Shown: positions 42,086-51,689, counted from the first letter of the stretch. The stretch: 64,000 nt of DNA from Treponema sp. UBA4307 (GCA_002394685.1 DGUP01000067.1:27111-91110), one strand, 5' to 3'. Notes: generated by a model not told the origin, from the letters alone. Program-made: numbers and translations.

Positions 42086-43696
42086 TTATGCATTCAACCT
42101 TGAACTAACTGCCTGGATTTCCTTAAGTTTTTCCAGAGTTTTACCACTATCAATTGCATTAAGGGCAACTGAATATCCATCTTTTAATGTTTTAACTTTT
42201 CCGCAGAGATAGAGAAGGGCTCCCGCATTAAGTCCCACTGCATAACGAATGGTTTTTCTTCCGGCACCATTAAGAACTTCCATGGCTAATGCAGCATTTT
42301 CCGCACCATTACCTCCGTAAAGTTCATTTTCATCTGCATCTGTAATTCCAAAGTTTTTAGGATCGATTGTATAAGAATTTTCATTACCTTTTTCATCAAT
42401 CTGATAAACATTTGTAACTGCACAAGGTGAAATTTCATCATAGCCATCCTGAGAATTAACAACCATAACTCTTTTTGCACCAAGAGATTTAGCAGCCCTG
42501 GCATAATCACAGAGAAGATCTTTTGAATAAACTCCAAGAACTTCATAATCTGCATTTGCCGGATTTAACAATGGCCCCAGAACGTTAAAAATTGTTTTTA
42601 TACCCAGAGCTTTTCTAACAGGTCCTGCAAAACGCATTGCTGAATGATAAACGGTTGCCATTAAAAATCCAAAGCCTGTTTCTTTTACCAGTTCAGCTGT
42701 TTTTTCAGGTTTTGCCATAATGTTGATTCCAAGATTTTCAAAGAAATCTGCTGCTCCTGACTTTGAAGAAACAGCTCTGTTTCCATGTTTAGCAACTATC
42801 TGACCACAGGATGCAGCTACTAAAGCTGAAAGGGAAGAAATATTAAAACTGCCTTTTCCATCACCACCGGTTCCAACAATTTCAGCAACACCATGGTTTT
42901 CCAGAGGAAAGTTCGTTTTCTTTTTAAGCATTACTTCCGCAGCCCCTGTCATTTCTTCTTTTGTTGGTAATCCGCGACTTGCCATTGCTGTAAGAACTGC
43001 TGAAGAAATTTTTTCATCCATCATTCCATCAGTAAGTTCTCCAATAAAAAGAGAAACCTGTTCTTTTGATAATGGTTTCTTTTCATCAATCAGCTGTTTT
43101 AAAATCAATGTGTAGGATATATTTTCCCTTGAATATTTTAAGAAACTTTTGAAAATCGCATCTGTTTTTTCGCTGGCAATACTTTCCGGATGAAACTGAA
43201 CACCTTCAATAATATATTTTTTATGACGGATACCCATTATGTCACCGTCTTTAGCTCTTGCTGTAACTTCAAAATCTGAAGGCAGACTTGCTTCATCAAC
43301 AACTAAGGAATGATATCTGGTAAAGTTAGCCTTTAAACCAATGTTACGGAATATTCCTCTTCCATCAGTTTTAATTTCTTCAACAATTCCATGGCGTATA
43401 TATTTTGCACCAGTAATTTTTGCTCCAAAAGCAGCTCCAATTGCCTGATGTCCAAGACAAATTCCAAGAATAGGAATTTTACCTGCAAAATGCTTAATTG
43501 CTTCTACGGAAATTCCTGCATCTTCTGGTCTGCCAGGTCCAGGTCCTATTATAATATGGCTAAGTTTTTCTTCCTCAAGTTCCTGAATGCTTGTTTCTTC
43601 AGAACGGAAAACTTTTACTTTTTCTTCTGAAACTTTTTCCAGACTCTGAACAATGTTAAAACTAAAGCTGTCTTTGTTATCTATAAAGCCAATCAT
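42086..43696 (-). CDS. trpGD: TrpG-TrpD fusion: anthranilate synthase glutaminase and anthranilate phosphoribosyltransferase
   Basis: 536 residues. About 1-190 is the class I glutamine amidotransferase: IIGPGPGRPEDAG, ILGICLGHQAIG (nucleophile Cys) and VQFHPESIA (His and Glu). About 200-536 is TrpD: GVAEIVGTGGDGKGSFNISSL (PRPP loop), KHGNRAVSSKSGAADFFENLG, NVLGPLLNPA. The two activities supply ammonia to TrpE and attach phosphoribose to anthranilate. Starts 11 bp after trpE with AGAGGAG upstream. The same fusion is known in enterobacteria. Confidence 0.96.
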   Translation of the reverse strand: MIGFIDNKDSFSFNIVQSLEKVSEEKVKVFRSEETSIQELEEEKLSHIIIGPGPGRPEDAGISVEAIKHFAGKIPILGICLGHQAIGAAFGAKITGAKYIRHGIVEEIKTDGRGIFRNIGLKANFTRYHSLVVDEASLPSDFEVTARAKDGDIMGIRHKKYIIEGVQFHPESIASEKTDAIFKSFLKYSRENISYTLILKQLIDEKKPLSKEQVSLFIGELTDGMMDEKISSAVLTAMASRGLPTKEEMTGAAEVMLKKKTNFPLENHGVAEIVGTGGDGKGSFNISSLSALVAASCGQIVAKHGNRAVSSKSGAADFFENLGINIMAKPEKTAELVKETGFGFLMATVYHSAMRFAGPVRKALGIKTIFNVLGPLLNPANADYEVLGVYSKDLLCDYARAAKSLGAKRVMVVNSQDGYDEISPCAVTNVYQIDEKGNENSYTIDPKNFGITDADENELYGGNGAENAALAMEVLNGAGRKTIRYAVGLNAGALLYLCGKVKTLKDGYSVALNAIDSGKTLEKLKEIQAVSSRLNA

Positions 43697-43707
43697 AATT
43701 ATCTCCT

Positions 43708-45180
43708 CTAGTTATTAAATATGCTTTTTAATGCGCCTAACTTTTCGTTAGTTTCTTCCCATTCTCTTTCCGCATTACTGTCATATACGATTCCACCACC
43801 TGCCTGAAGCGTCCAGACTTTATCCTGTTTAAGGGCACATCTGATTGCAATACAGAAATCCAGATCTCCGTTTGACTGAATATAGCCTACAGCTCCTGCA
43901 TAAAATCGCCTCTTTGTTTTTTCAAGTCTGCTTAATATTTGAATTGCACTAATTTTTGGAGCCCCAGAAACAGTACCGGCAGGGAAGGCTGCCCTTAATG
44001 CCTGGATAGGTTTGTATTTTTTTGAAAGTTTTCCCTGTACATCAGAAACTATATGCATAACATGGCTGAACATTTCTACATCCATAAATCTTGTAACTTC
44101 AACACTGGCATTTTCACAGACTCTTCCTAAATCATTTCTTGCCAGATCTACAAGCATCAGGTGTTCAGCTTTTTCTTTCTTATCATTCAATAATTCATTT
44201 TTAAGGATTTCATCTTCATCAGAATCTTTACCACGTCTGCGGGTTCCTGCAATTGGCCTGATTGATACCTGTCCATTTCTTACTCTAATTAAACTTTCAG
44301 GACTTGAACCAATTAACTGCATGTCATCAAAATCAATATAAAAAAGATAAGGGCTAGGATTTACGCTGCGGAGTCTTCGGTAAATTTCCAGTGCTGAATT
44401 TTCACATTCCAGCTGAAGTCTGCGGCTTGGTACAGCCTGTAAAAGATTTCCATCAATAATTTCTTTTTTAATTGCTTCAACTTTTTCGATATATTCTTTT
44501 TTACTTTGTTCGATATTAGTAATTGTTTTTACTTCACAAGGATCTTCAAAATCTGAAAGGTATGAAAAGTCCATGTCTCCCAGACGTTTTTTAATTTTCT
44601 GAACTGCTTTTTCAAGATCAATCTGATGTTCATTATAATTTAATGCAAAGATATGAAGCTTTTCTGTAAAATGGTCAAAAATTATGTAAATATGTCCTGC
44701 AACAAATGAACTTTCCGGAATATGAAGTTCATCAGTCTGATTCTGAAGATGAATTGTATCACAGCGGGCACAAAATTCATAACTTAAGTATCCAAGTCCA
44801 CTTGAGGGAACCGGAATTGTATTTACATGCTCCCTTCCGTTTTCATCAATTACAGTGCTAAGATCATTCTGTTCTGCAACATATAATAAAGCATCAAGAA
44901 TGTCAGGAGTATGTAATACTTTGCTTCCCGGGGCAATTGTTTCACCGGTTTCATTTTTTGCTTTGTATGGAATCCTTCTTCCATCAATTAAAAATGCAAC
45001 CCCCTGATCATCCTGAATGAGTTGAAAAGCTTTTTCAAGAAGAAGAATTGAATAACGCTCTCTGCCACGAGCAAAACTGGCACTTTCCAGAATTGCTGTG
45101 GCTCCCAGCTTTCTGGCTAAAGAGAAGGGAGTGTAGCGGTCACAAGGTAATGTAAAATAAATTGAATCATTTCTAGACAT
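43708..45180 (-). CDS. trpE: Anthranilate synthase component I
   Basis: Makes anthranilate from chorismate with ammonia from TrpG. From ATG 45180 (TGAGGT upstream; the TTG at 45192 overlaps that site) it has 490 residues. The C-terminal chorismate-binding half shows GSSPESLIRVRNGQVSIRPIAGTRRRG, HLMLVDLARNDLGRVC, FPAGTVSGAPKISAIQIL and the final AGGGIVYDSNAEREWEET. An N-terminal Ser-based feedback motif is likely (LESASFARGRERYS, cf. LLESA). First gene of the operon. Confidence 0.95.
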   Translation of the reverse strand: MSRNDSIYFTLPCDRYTPFSLARKLGATAILESASFARGRERYSILLLEKAFQLIQDDQGVAFLIDGRRIPYKAKNETGETIAPGSKVLHTPDILDALLYVAEQNDLSTVIDENGREHVNTIPVPSSGLGYLSYEFCARCDTIHLQNQTDELHIPESSFVAGHIYIIFDHFTEKLHIFALNYNEHQIDLEKAVQKIKKRLGDMDFSYLSDFEDPCEVKTITNIEQSKKEYIEKVEAIKKEIIDGNLLQAVPSRRLQLECENSALEIYRRLRSVNPSPYLFYIDFDDMQLIGSSPESLIRVRNGQVSIRPIAGTRRRGKDSDEDEILKNELLNDKKEKAEHLMLVDLARNDLGRVCENASVEVTRFMDVEMFSHVMHIVSDVQGKLSKKYKPIQALRAAFPAGTVSGAPKISAIQILSRLEKTKRRFYAGAVGYIQSNGDLDFCIAIRCALKQDKVWTLQAGGGIVYDSNAEREWEETNEKLGALKSIFNN

Positions 45181-45192
45181 ATTATACCTCAA

Positions 45193-45246
45193 GTTTCTTT
45201 GTATAGAAACATTATGCGATATAATATTGTTACTGTCAATAGAAAC
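45193..45246 (-). promoter_or_regulatory. trp operon promoter with flanking repeats
   Basis: Minus-strand TTGACA (45234-45239) and CATAAT (45211-45216) with 17 bp spacing. ATAGAAAC followed by RTT occurs on both sides (45203-45210 and 45239-45246, plus strand, 36 bp apart). The inner copy is half of the palindrome GTTTCT-N6-AGAAAC (45193-45210). The 5' leader is only about 25 nt, with no Trp-rich peptide or attenuator, so control is probably by a repressor on these repeats. Confidence 0.65.
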
Positions 45247-45258
45247 GTTGAATTATTT

Positions 45259-47127
45259 TCAAATTTTAAATTTGTTCAGTTCCCCTGTAATATGCAGCAC
45301 GGAAGTCCTGTTCTGTTCAGCTTTTTCTTTTACCGTTTTAAAGGAATTAGAAAATTCTTTTACTACTGATTCAGATTCTTTCATTGCGCTGTTTATGTCT
45401 TCAGCAAGATTTACTATATTTTCAATTCCATTTTTAATATCCAGGGTATACTGAGTCTGGCTGTTAATTAATGAACTTACTTCAGAGATTTTTTCCGTAA
45501 TCATCTTAGTATTTGAAATAACGTTTCCTGCTTTTCCAGACTGGCGGATTATAGATTCAGAAATTTCATTTACAGCATCAGATTGAACATTGATTTTTTC
45601 CCTGATTTTTCCGAATGCTTTCTGTGTGTCAACCATACTCTGTTCACCAGATTCAATTACGTTAACTATTTCTTCAATAATAGTACTGATATCCTTTGCT
45701 GATTTTTGAGTGTCTTCTGCCAGTTTACGGATTTCACCTGCAACAACTGCAAAACCTTTTCCTGATTCTCCTGCATGGGCAGCTTCAATTGCAGCATTCA
45801 TGGCAAGAAGGTTAGTCTGGTTAGCAACAGAATCAATTACCTGAATGACATCACTCATTTTTTTAGATTTTTCAGATATATCATTTATTACAACCATACT
45901 TTTTTCAACTTCAGTTTTTCCTGTTGAAGATTCTACATTCAGCTCCTTTGAAAGTACCTGCGCTTTTTCGATTAAAGAGGCAATGGCTTTAAGGTTTGCA
46001 ACCATATCTTCAATTGCAAGAGCATTTTCTTTTTCTGAAGATGACTGGGCATCCATAATCTGATTAACAATAGAAGCCTTTTCATTTAACTTTTCAATAT
46101 TAATTCTGGCATTTTCAAGAAGTTTATCCTGTTCAGAATTTTGAGCACTCATATTCTCAAAAGATTTAACAATCTGTGTTATACCGGAGAAAGAATTCTC
46201 TGTAATGTTAAGAAGTTCTCCTGCATCAGTATCAACTTTTGTATTTTCAAACTTAAGGTTTTCAAGGGATTTTTTCAGGAAGTCCATGAGTTTATTCATT
46301 TCAGTCATTACAACACCAAAATCATCGAAATCACTGATATTCAATCTTGAAACAAGATCTCCATTTTCCCTCAATGAAGAAATCTGATTTATTGTATTGT
46401 TAAAACGATCCTTCAAGGATTTCACAAAAATAAGAAGTATTGGTAAGGTTAAAAATATTCCGTAGCAAAGTGCAATTGCTGCTTTTTTCAGAAAAATGTC
46501 CATTGACCAGCCGTGACGAATTGCACTATAGCCGCTGCAGAAAACATGCCAGATTGCAGTAAAGGAAATACAAATAATCAAATTGAAAAGAAGCCTGGAC
46601 ATGGATTTATTTTTATAATTTTCTGTACTGTGAATTTTAAGTTTTGCCAATTGTTTACTGGAAACAACTGAAAATCCTGTAATACAATATTCAATTGCAA
46701 TCAGGGCATAAAATATAATAAGAACCATAATTATTGAAATATCTGTTGCATTGTATGAAACTTTTCCTGCAAGGGTTTTAATTATGATTGTAGTTCCATT
46801 TCCAATAGGGTAGCCTACAATGCAGGATATTATAGAAACAATCTTTAATCTTTGCAGAATTTTATTTGCGTTAAATTTTTCATTTTCTGTTAATTCCCTT
46901 TTTTCAGCCTCTTTAATCATTCTGGAAAGTGGTTTTAAGACAATAAAGGCTATAATCGATATAATGATTACAATCAAAACAGCAGGTCCAAAAGTTGCAG
47001 GAAGTCCTGAAACCCAGTCTTTATAAGTGGAACCTTTAATCTGTGTAACCTGAAATGATGATAACAGAGGAACACCGATTATTGTAGAGATGCCGAAAAA
47101 CATAATAAAAATGGAAAAAATACTCAT
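45259..47127 (-). CDS. Methyl-accepting chemotaxis protein with six-helix membrane sensor
   Basis: 622 residues. Six hydrophobic segments lie in about the first 245 residues with no sizeable periplasmic domain, so the sensor is within the membrane. A HAMP-like linker (LKDRFNNTINQISSL..., about 245-300) follows, then the long coiled-coil signalling domain with the hairpin tip NQTNLLAMNAAIEAAHAGESGKGFAVVA and EIRKLAED. It lacks an obvious C-terminal CheR pentapeptide. It ends only about 12 bp before the trp promoter region, without a clear terminator. Confidence 0.93.
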   Translation of the reverse strand: MSIFSIFIMFFGISTIIGVPLLSSFQVTQIKGSTYKDWVSGLPATFGPAVLIVIIISIIAFIVLKPLSRMIKEAEKRELTENEKFNANKILQRLKIVSIISCIVGYPIGNGTTIIIKTLAGKVSYNATDISIIMVLIIFYALIAIEYCITGFSVVSSKQLAKLKIHSTENYKNKSMSRLLFNLIICISFTAIWHVFCSGYSAIRHGWSMDIFLKKAAIALCYGIFLTLPILLIFVKSLKDRFNNTINQISSLRENGDLVSRLNISDFDDFGVVMTEMNKLMDFLKKSLENLKFENTKVDTDAGELLNITENSFSGITQIVKSFENMSAQNSEQDKLLENARINIEKLNEKASIVNQIMDAQSSSEKENALAIEDMVANLKAIASLIEKAQVLSKELNVESSTGKTEVEKSMVVINDISEKSKKMSDVIQVIDSVANQTNLLAMNAAIEAAHAGESGKGFAVVAGEIRKLAEDTQKSAKDISTIIEEIVNVIESGEQSMVDTQKAFGKIREKINVQSDAVNEISESIIRQSGKAGNVISNTKMITEKISEVSSLINSQTQYTLDIKNGIENIVNLAEDINSAMKESESVVKEFSNSFKTVKEKAEQNRTSVLHITGELNKFKI

Positions 47128-47285
47128 AATAAACCTCTAATTTAATATCAGAAACTTTAAATCATGGAAGTTATAGAAGTATAAAGAAAGGCTTTTTACA
47201 GTATACCCTTTTATTTCATTATAAAACAAGATAAATTTTTGAAATTTTTAAGGTTTAAAAAATATAAAAAAAATCAAAAAAATAT

Positions 47286-47314
47286 TTGCATACATCCACC
47301 TTTTTTGTTAATAT
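47286..47314 (+). promoter_or_regulatory. Promoter of the decarboxylase gene
   Basis: TTGCAT (47286-47291) and TAATAT (47309-47314), 17 bp apart, about 44 bp before the start codon. The 230-bp gap between the chemoreceptor and this gene is otherwise AT-rich without other signals that I can see. Confidence 0.6.
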
Positions 47315-47357
47315 CGCCTTATTTCATTAATTTTACTTATAGGTAGGTAACACTGTA

Positions 47358-48569
47358 ATGTTCAACAGAGAGGATTATGTATCCGATTCCAAGTGGCAGA
47401 GTTTTCTGGATTTATCTAAAGACTTTGCCACACCAAACATCTTTATTGATTTAAGCACAATCAAGGAACGCTTTCTTCAATTGAAAAAATCTTTTCCCTA
47501 TGCAGATTTTTACTTTGCTGTAAAATCTAATCCGGGAAACCCTGTAATTAAGATGCTTGATGAATTAGGTTCTAATTTTGATATTGCATCCCGCTATGAA
47601 TTAGATCAGGTTTTATCACTTGGTATTTCACCTGAAAAACTCTCTTACGGAAACACAATTAAAAAGGCTCGTGACGTAGAATATTTCTACAGTAAGGGTG
47701 TCAGAATGTTTGCAACAGATTCAAAGGAAGATTTGAAAAACATTGCAAAGTATGCACCTGGATCTAAAGTTTATGTAAGAATTCTTGTAGAAAATTCTTC
47801 AACTGCAGACTGGCCTTTGTCAAGAAAATTTGGATGTCATCCTGATATGGCATATGATTTACTGGTTCAGGCCAGAGATTCAGGATTAATTCCTTTTGGT
47901 ATTTCATTCCATCCTGGAAGTCAGCAGAGGGACATTGGTTCATGGAATGATGCCATTGCTAAAACAAAGTATCTCTTTGAATCACTTGAAGAAGAAGAAA
48001 ATATTAAACTTTCAATGATTAACATGGGTGGTGGTTTTCCAGCCCATTACATTCAGCCTACCAACGATCTTTCTGATTATGCTTCAGAAATTTACCGTTA
48101 TCTTCATGATGACTTTGGCGATAAAATTCCATCTATTATTTTTGAGCCTGGCCGTTCTCTTGTAGGAGACAGCGGTATTTTAACAACAGAAATTGTTCTT
48201 ATTTCAAGAAAAAACAATACAGCCCTTCAGAGATGGATTTATCTTGATGCAGGCAAATTTAACGGTCTCATAGAAACTCTTGATGAATCCATTAAGTACC
48301 CAATCATTACAGATAAAGATGGGGGAAAAGAGGGTGAAGTGATTCTTGCAGGCCCTACCTGCGACAGTGCAGATATAATGTATGAAGATTTAAAATACAG
48401 ACTGCCTACTGATTTAAAACCAGGGGATAAGCTATACTGGCTTTCAACAGGAGCCTATACTTCAAGTTATGCATCTGTAAATTTCAATGGTTTTCCGCCA
48501 ATAAAAACTTATTATATTACAGAAAGAGGAATTGAAGATCCTGCAGGCAATATAGTAAAAGAAAAATAA
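47358..48569 (+). CDS. Fold type III PLP decarboxylase, ornithine decarboxylase-like
   Basis: 403 residues of the alanine racemase-fold decarboxylase family, making polyamine precursors. PLP lysine in YFAVKSNPGNPVI (about residue 56), SRKFGC, ISFHPGSQQ, NMGGGFPAHY, EPGRSLVGDSG (phosphate loop) and the catalytic GPTCDSADIMYED, ending WLSTGAYTSSYASVNFNGFPP. The CDSAD motif with Cys and Asp fits ornithine or lysine rather than diaminopimelate decarboxylase; specificity is uncertain. Start has only a weak ribosome site. Confidence 0.88.
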   Translation: MFNREDYVSDSKWQSFLDLSKDFATPNIFIDLSTIKERFLQLKKSFPYADFYFAVKSNPGNPVIKMLDELGSNFDIASRYELDQVLSLGISPEKLSYGNTIKKARDVEYFYSKGVRMFATDSKEDLKNIAKYAPGSKVYVRILVENSSTADWPLSRKFGCHPDMAYDLLVQARDSGLIPFGISFHPGSQQRDIGSWNDAIAKTKYLFESLEEEENIKLSMINMGGGFPAHYIQPTNDLSDYASEIYRYLHDDFGDKIPSIIFEPGRSLVGDSGILTTEIVLISRKNNTALQRWIYLDAGKFNGLIETLDESIKYPIITDKDGGKEGEVILAGPTCDSADIMYEDLKYRLPTDLKPGDKLYWLSTGAYTSSYASVNFNGFPPIKTYYITERGIEDPAGNIVKEK

Positions 48570-48574
48570 AAATA

Positions 48575-48612
48575 AGGGGCATTTCTTGTGGAAGTGCCCC
48601 TCTTGTTTTGAA
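48575..48612 (+). terminator. Terminator after the decarboxylase gene
   Basis: AGGGGCATTTC pairs with GAAGTGCCCCT (one G-T), 5-nt loop, followed by a T-rich tail. On the other strand it can also serve the converging chemoreceptor. Confidence 0.78.
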
Positions 48613-48629
48613 GAATTATTGCTTAAAGA

Positions 48630-50705
48630 TCAAACCTTAAACTGATCGATTTGATTTCCAATTGTCTGAATTGAATCTTTCATCTTGTTTGCAACATCAC
48701 TAAGTACAGTGTTTGTTTCATTGATTTTCTTTGCACCAACGCTCATTTCATCCATACTTGAACTCATTATTGTTGTTGCATTCTGAAGATTTTTTACTTC
48801 TTCAAGAATTGCCTTGTTTCCTTCTGCCATTTCAGTTGAAGCACTCTTTACTTCAAGAGTACTGTCTTTCATGTTATGGAGGGCTTGTGTAATCTGCTTA
48901 GAACCTTCATTCTGTTCTTCCATTGCAGATTTAATCTGTGCAACAAGAGCATCTGTTTCTTCAAGTTTCTTTGAAACAGATGCAAAAGCTACACTTGCTT
49001 CAGAACTTGCAGAAACAACTTCATCAATAGAATCTTTAATACTGCTTAACTGATCACCGATTGTTTTTGACTGTGCAGTAGATGTTTCTGACAATTTACG
49101 AATTTCATCAGCTACTACAGCAAACCCCTTACCGGCTTCTCCAGCATGGGCAGCTTCAATGGCCGCATTCATGGCAAGAAGGTTAGTCTGACTTGCAATT
49201 GCAGAGATAGCAACGTTTGCTTCCTGCAGCATATTTGACTGATTTTCAATTTGTTCAATTCTGTCATTTACGGCTTTCTGTTTTTGAATACCAACCTGAG
49301 AATTAGATCTTAATTCATCAAAAGAACTGGCCATTTTATCCATTGAAGAATTAACGGAAACAATATTACCAATCATCTCTTCTACTGCAGCAGAGGCCTG
49401 TGTAACACCTGCAGTCTGATTTGTAATCATCTTTTCAAGCGATTCAATGTTTGAAGCAATTTCGTTAACGGCACCGGCTGTTTCTGTTACGCTGTCTCCC
49501 TGAGTGTTAATCTGAGAATGCATGCTTTCAATGTTAGCAATAATTTCGATTATAGAACTTGATGTATCTGAAAGACTAACTGCAAGTTCATCTCCAGCTT
49601 CAGTTAAAAGGGATTTTGATGTTTTAATATCTTTAATAATTGTCTGAAGTTTTTCGGAGAATTTATTAAATCCATTAACCAGGCTTCCAACTTCATCATT
49701 ACTGTGAAGATTAATTCTCTTTGTTAAATCAGCATGACCATCAGCAATTTCATTAACTGTTTTATCAACCACTTTAACAGGTTTACTGATTGGACGTGCT
49801 ATAAGAAGAGCAATAACGGCAGCCACAAAAAGTGAAATCAAAGAAAGGAGAACTGTTATTAAAATATTATGATAGATTGCCCTGAATAATTCTGTGCGAG
49901 GTCCGGTTGTAACAAAAATCCAGCCACTTTCCGGAGACACAACCTGTGCAGAAAGATAAAGTCCGTTTCCACAATCCTTTACGAAGAAAACTTCTTCTGT
50001 TGAAAACTGATTTCTATAATCCTGGAATTTAAACTCATCAAAAAAGTTTACATTCATCAGCTTTGATGAATCATCGTTTGTAACATATTTTCCATTTCTA
50101 TCAAGAAGGAATGACTGTCCTGACGGTGTAATTTTTATCCGGGAAACTGTGTCATTAAGTTTTCCTAACTGAATATCAATTGAAAGTACGCCAGCCAGAC
50201 TTCCGTCTTTCTTTAAGCTTGTAGAAAGTGCCGCAACCATTGATTTAGTTACGCTGTCCAGGTATGGATCGGAAACTGCATAAGTATCCGTTTTGCTTCC
50301 TGCAATATACCAGGCTCTTGTTGTCTGGTCATAATCTGCAGGAGGATTCCAGTGGTCATTTGAATAAAAATATCCTCCGTCTTTACAAGGAAGGGCTGAA
50401 GCAAAGTAAAGTTCAGAAAACTGATTTTTTCCTTTAAGAACATCTTCAAGAAACGGCTCAACTGAATCTTTTTCAATTGAATGTGTCTTTAAATAAGATT
50501 TTGTTGTGGAAACAATTGATACAGGTTCCTGCAGAAACCAGTTTAAATCAGATGTGGCATTTGATACTTTAGATTCACAGGATTCAATTGCGTTGTTAAG
50601 TGAATTTTTATACTGAATTAAAGTAACAGGAATAGAAATAAGCAAAATAGAAAAAAATACAACAAGAATGCTGCTTACAAGAATTTTTACGCCTATAGAT
50701 TTCAT
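48630..50705 (-). CDS. Methyl-accepting chemotaxis protein with dCache-type sensor
   Basis: 691 residues. Membrane helix at about 8-30, a periplasmic double-Cache domain at about 35-275 with NDHWNPPADYDQTTRAWYIAG and VSDPYLDSVTKSMVAALST (typical small-ligand pocket motifs), second helix about 280-303, HAMP at about 305-360 and the signalling domain with NLLAMNAAIEAAHAGEAGKGFAVVADEIRKLSE. Shine-Dalgarno GGGGAG. The neighbouring AraC and GH16 genes suggest sensing of a sugar or an amino acid, but the ligand cannot be read. Confidence 0.95.
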   Translation of the reverse strand: MKSIGVKILVSSILVVFFSILLISIPVTLIQYKNSLNNAIESCESKVSNATSDLNWFLQEPVSIVSTTKSYLKTHSIEKDSVEPFLEDVLKGKNQFSELYFASALPCKDGGYFYSNDHWNPPADYDQTTRAWYIAGSKTDTYAVSDPYLDSVTKSMVAALSTSLKKDGSLAGVLSIDIQLGKLNDTVSRIKITPSGQSFLLDRNGKYVTNDDSSKLMNVNFFDEFKFQDYRNQFSTEEVFFVKDCGNGLYLSAQVVSPESGWIFVTTGPRTELFRAIYHNILITVLLSLISLFVAAVIALLIARPISKPVKVVDKTVNEIADGHADLTKRINLHSNDEVGSLVNGFNKFSEKLQTIIKDIKTSKSLLTEAGDELAVSLSDTSSSIIEIIANIESMHSQINTQGDSVTETAGAVNEIASNIESLEKMITNQTAGVTQASAAVEEMIGNIVSVNSSMDKMASSFDELRSNSQVGIQKQKAVNDRIEQIENQSNMLQEANVAISAIASQTNLLAMNAAIEAAHAGEAGKGFAVVADEIRKLSETSTAQSKTIGDQLSSIKDSIDEVVSASSEASVAFASVSKKLEETDALVAQIKSAMEEQNEGSKQITQALHNMKDSTLEVKSASTEMAEGNKAILEEVKNLQNATTIMSSSMDEMSVGAKKINETNTVLSDVANKMKDSIQTIGNQIDQFKV

Positions 50706-50717
50706 TTTTCTCCCCTA

Positions 50718-50739
50718 AAATAAAACAAATGTTTTATTT
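50718..50739. promoter_or_regulatory. Palindrome before the dCache chemoreceptor
   Basis: Arms AAATAAAAC and GTTTTATTT with a 4-bp centre, 13 bp upstream of the chemoreceptor start. It may be an operator, or an mRNA stem near the ribosome site; an AraC regulator is encoded just upstream. Confidence 0.45.
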
Positions 50740-50800
50740 GTAGTAATATTATGAATTATTGTATTTAGATAATCAATATAAAGATGTGTTATATAATCAA

Positions 50801-50829
50801 AAATCTCCAAACCTGAGGCTTGAAGATTT
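50801..50829 (-). terminator. Terminator after the AraC-type gene
   Basis: Minus-strand 13-bp stem (AAATCTTCAAGCC with GGTTTGGAGATTT, two or three G-T pairs), loop TCA, then TTG and AT-rich sequence. Confidence 0.75.
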
Positions 50830-50866
50830 CTGAGGCTTTTATACTTTTATGAATTTATAGTGTGGC

Positions 50867-51613
50867 TCAGGAATTTTTCCTGATATTTTTATTTCTGAAA
50901 TTATATAAACGGAATTTTTTAGGAGTAAATTCTGTAACTCTTTTGAAAGTACTTATAAAATGACTTTCGCTGCTGAAATTAAGAAAGTTCGAAATTTCAG
51001 AAGTTGAGTAATCTGTATACATCAACAGATTTTTTGCAGCATCAATTCTTTTATTGATGATATAAGTTGAAATACTCATGCCGGTCTCTTTGTGAAATAA
51101 CCGTGAAATGTATGATTCACTGAGTTTTGTAACTTCTGCAATATCTGAAATGAGGATTTTTTCATGAAGATTGTCATAGATATAATCAATGGCCAGCTGA
51201 ATAGGTTTTGAATAACGTGCAGCTGGACGGCATTTCTGCATTCTCTTAACGTAGGATTCACAAAGTTCTCTATGAATGTCATGCAATTCTTCTTCAGAAT
51301 TACAGGTATCTATTTTCCGAATATAGATATCACTGAGATTGTAGGCATTCTCCATTTCAAGACCGCCTTCAATACAGTATCGTGTAATGAAAGCAATTGT
51401 AATAATAAGATGGTATTTCAGATTACGAAGGGAATTGTCACTTAGTTTTCCAAAACCTTCAACACAGAGTGGGGTAAAAAGGCGATGCATTTCCTCCATA
51501 TCTCCATTACGGATACTCTGATAAAAAGCCATTTCTTTGTCATAAGGAATATGACTGAGGGAGTATTCACGGTTATAAAACTCTGTTTTAGCAAGTTCAT
51601 CTTTAATACTCAT
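50867..51613 (-). CDS. AraC-family transcriptional regulator
   Basis: 248 residues from ATG 51613 (AGGTGG upstream). N-terminal helical domain of about 145 residues of unknown ligand. C-terminal double helix-turn-helix at about 150-245: IQLAIDYIYDNLHEKILISDIAEVTKLSESYISRLFHKETGMSISTYI, then the AraC signature FSSESHFISTFKRVTEFTPKKFR. It follows the GH16 laminarinase gene with a hairpin in between, so it is likely the regulator of the beta-glucan genes. Confidence 0.9.
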   Translation of the reverse strand: MSIKDELAKTEFYNREYSLSHIPYDKEMAFYQSIRNGDMEEMHRLFTPLCVEGFGKLSDNSLRNLKYHLIITIAFITRYCIEGGLEMENAYNLSDIYIRKIDTCNSEEELHDIHRELCESYVKRMQKCRPAARYSKPIQLAIDYIYDNLHEKILISDIAEVTKLSESYISRLFHKETGMSISTYIINKRIDAAKNLLMYTDYSTSEISNFLNFSSESHFISTFKRVTEFTPKKFRLYNFRNKNIRKNS

Positions 51614-51633
51614 TTTTTTCCACCTGTAAAGAA

Positions 51634-51671
51634 TCCCGGAATCCCAATGAAAAATCATCTGGATTCCAGGA
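51634..51671 (-). terminator. Hairpin between the GH16 and AraC genes
   Basis: Minus-strand TCCTGGAATCC pairs with GGATTCCGGGA (11 bp, one G-T), 15-17 nt loop, followed by TTCTTTAC. It lies directly between the GH16 stop and the AraC ribosome site, so it may reduce rather than block readthrough. Confidence 0.6.
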
Positions 51672-51689
51672 CAAATATTTAGTAATTAA

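Noticed and set aside
47128..47357. Possible riboswitch or small RNA before the decarboxylase
   Set aside because: The region is almost only A/T with no stable stem; only a promoter could be supported.
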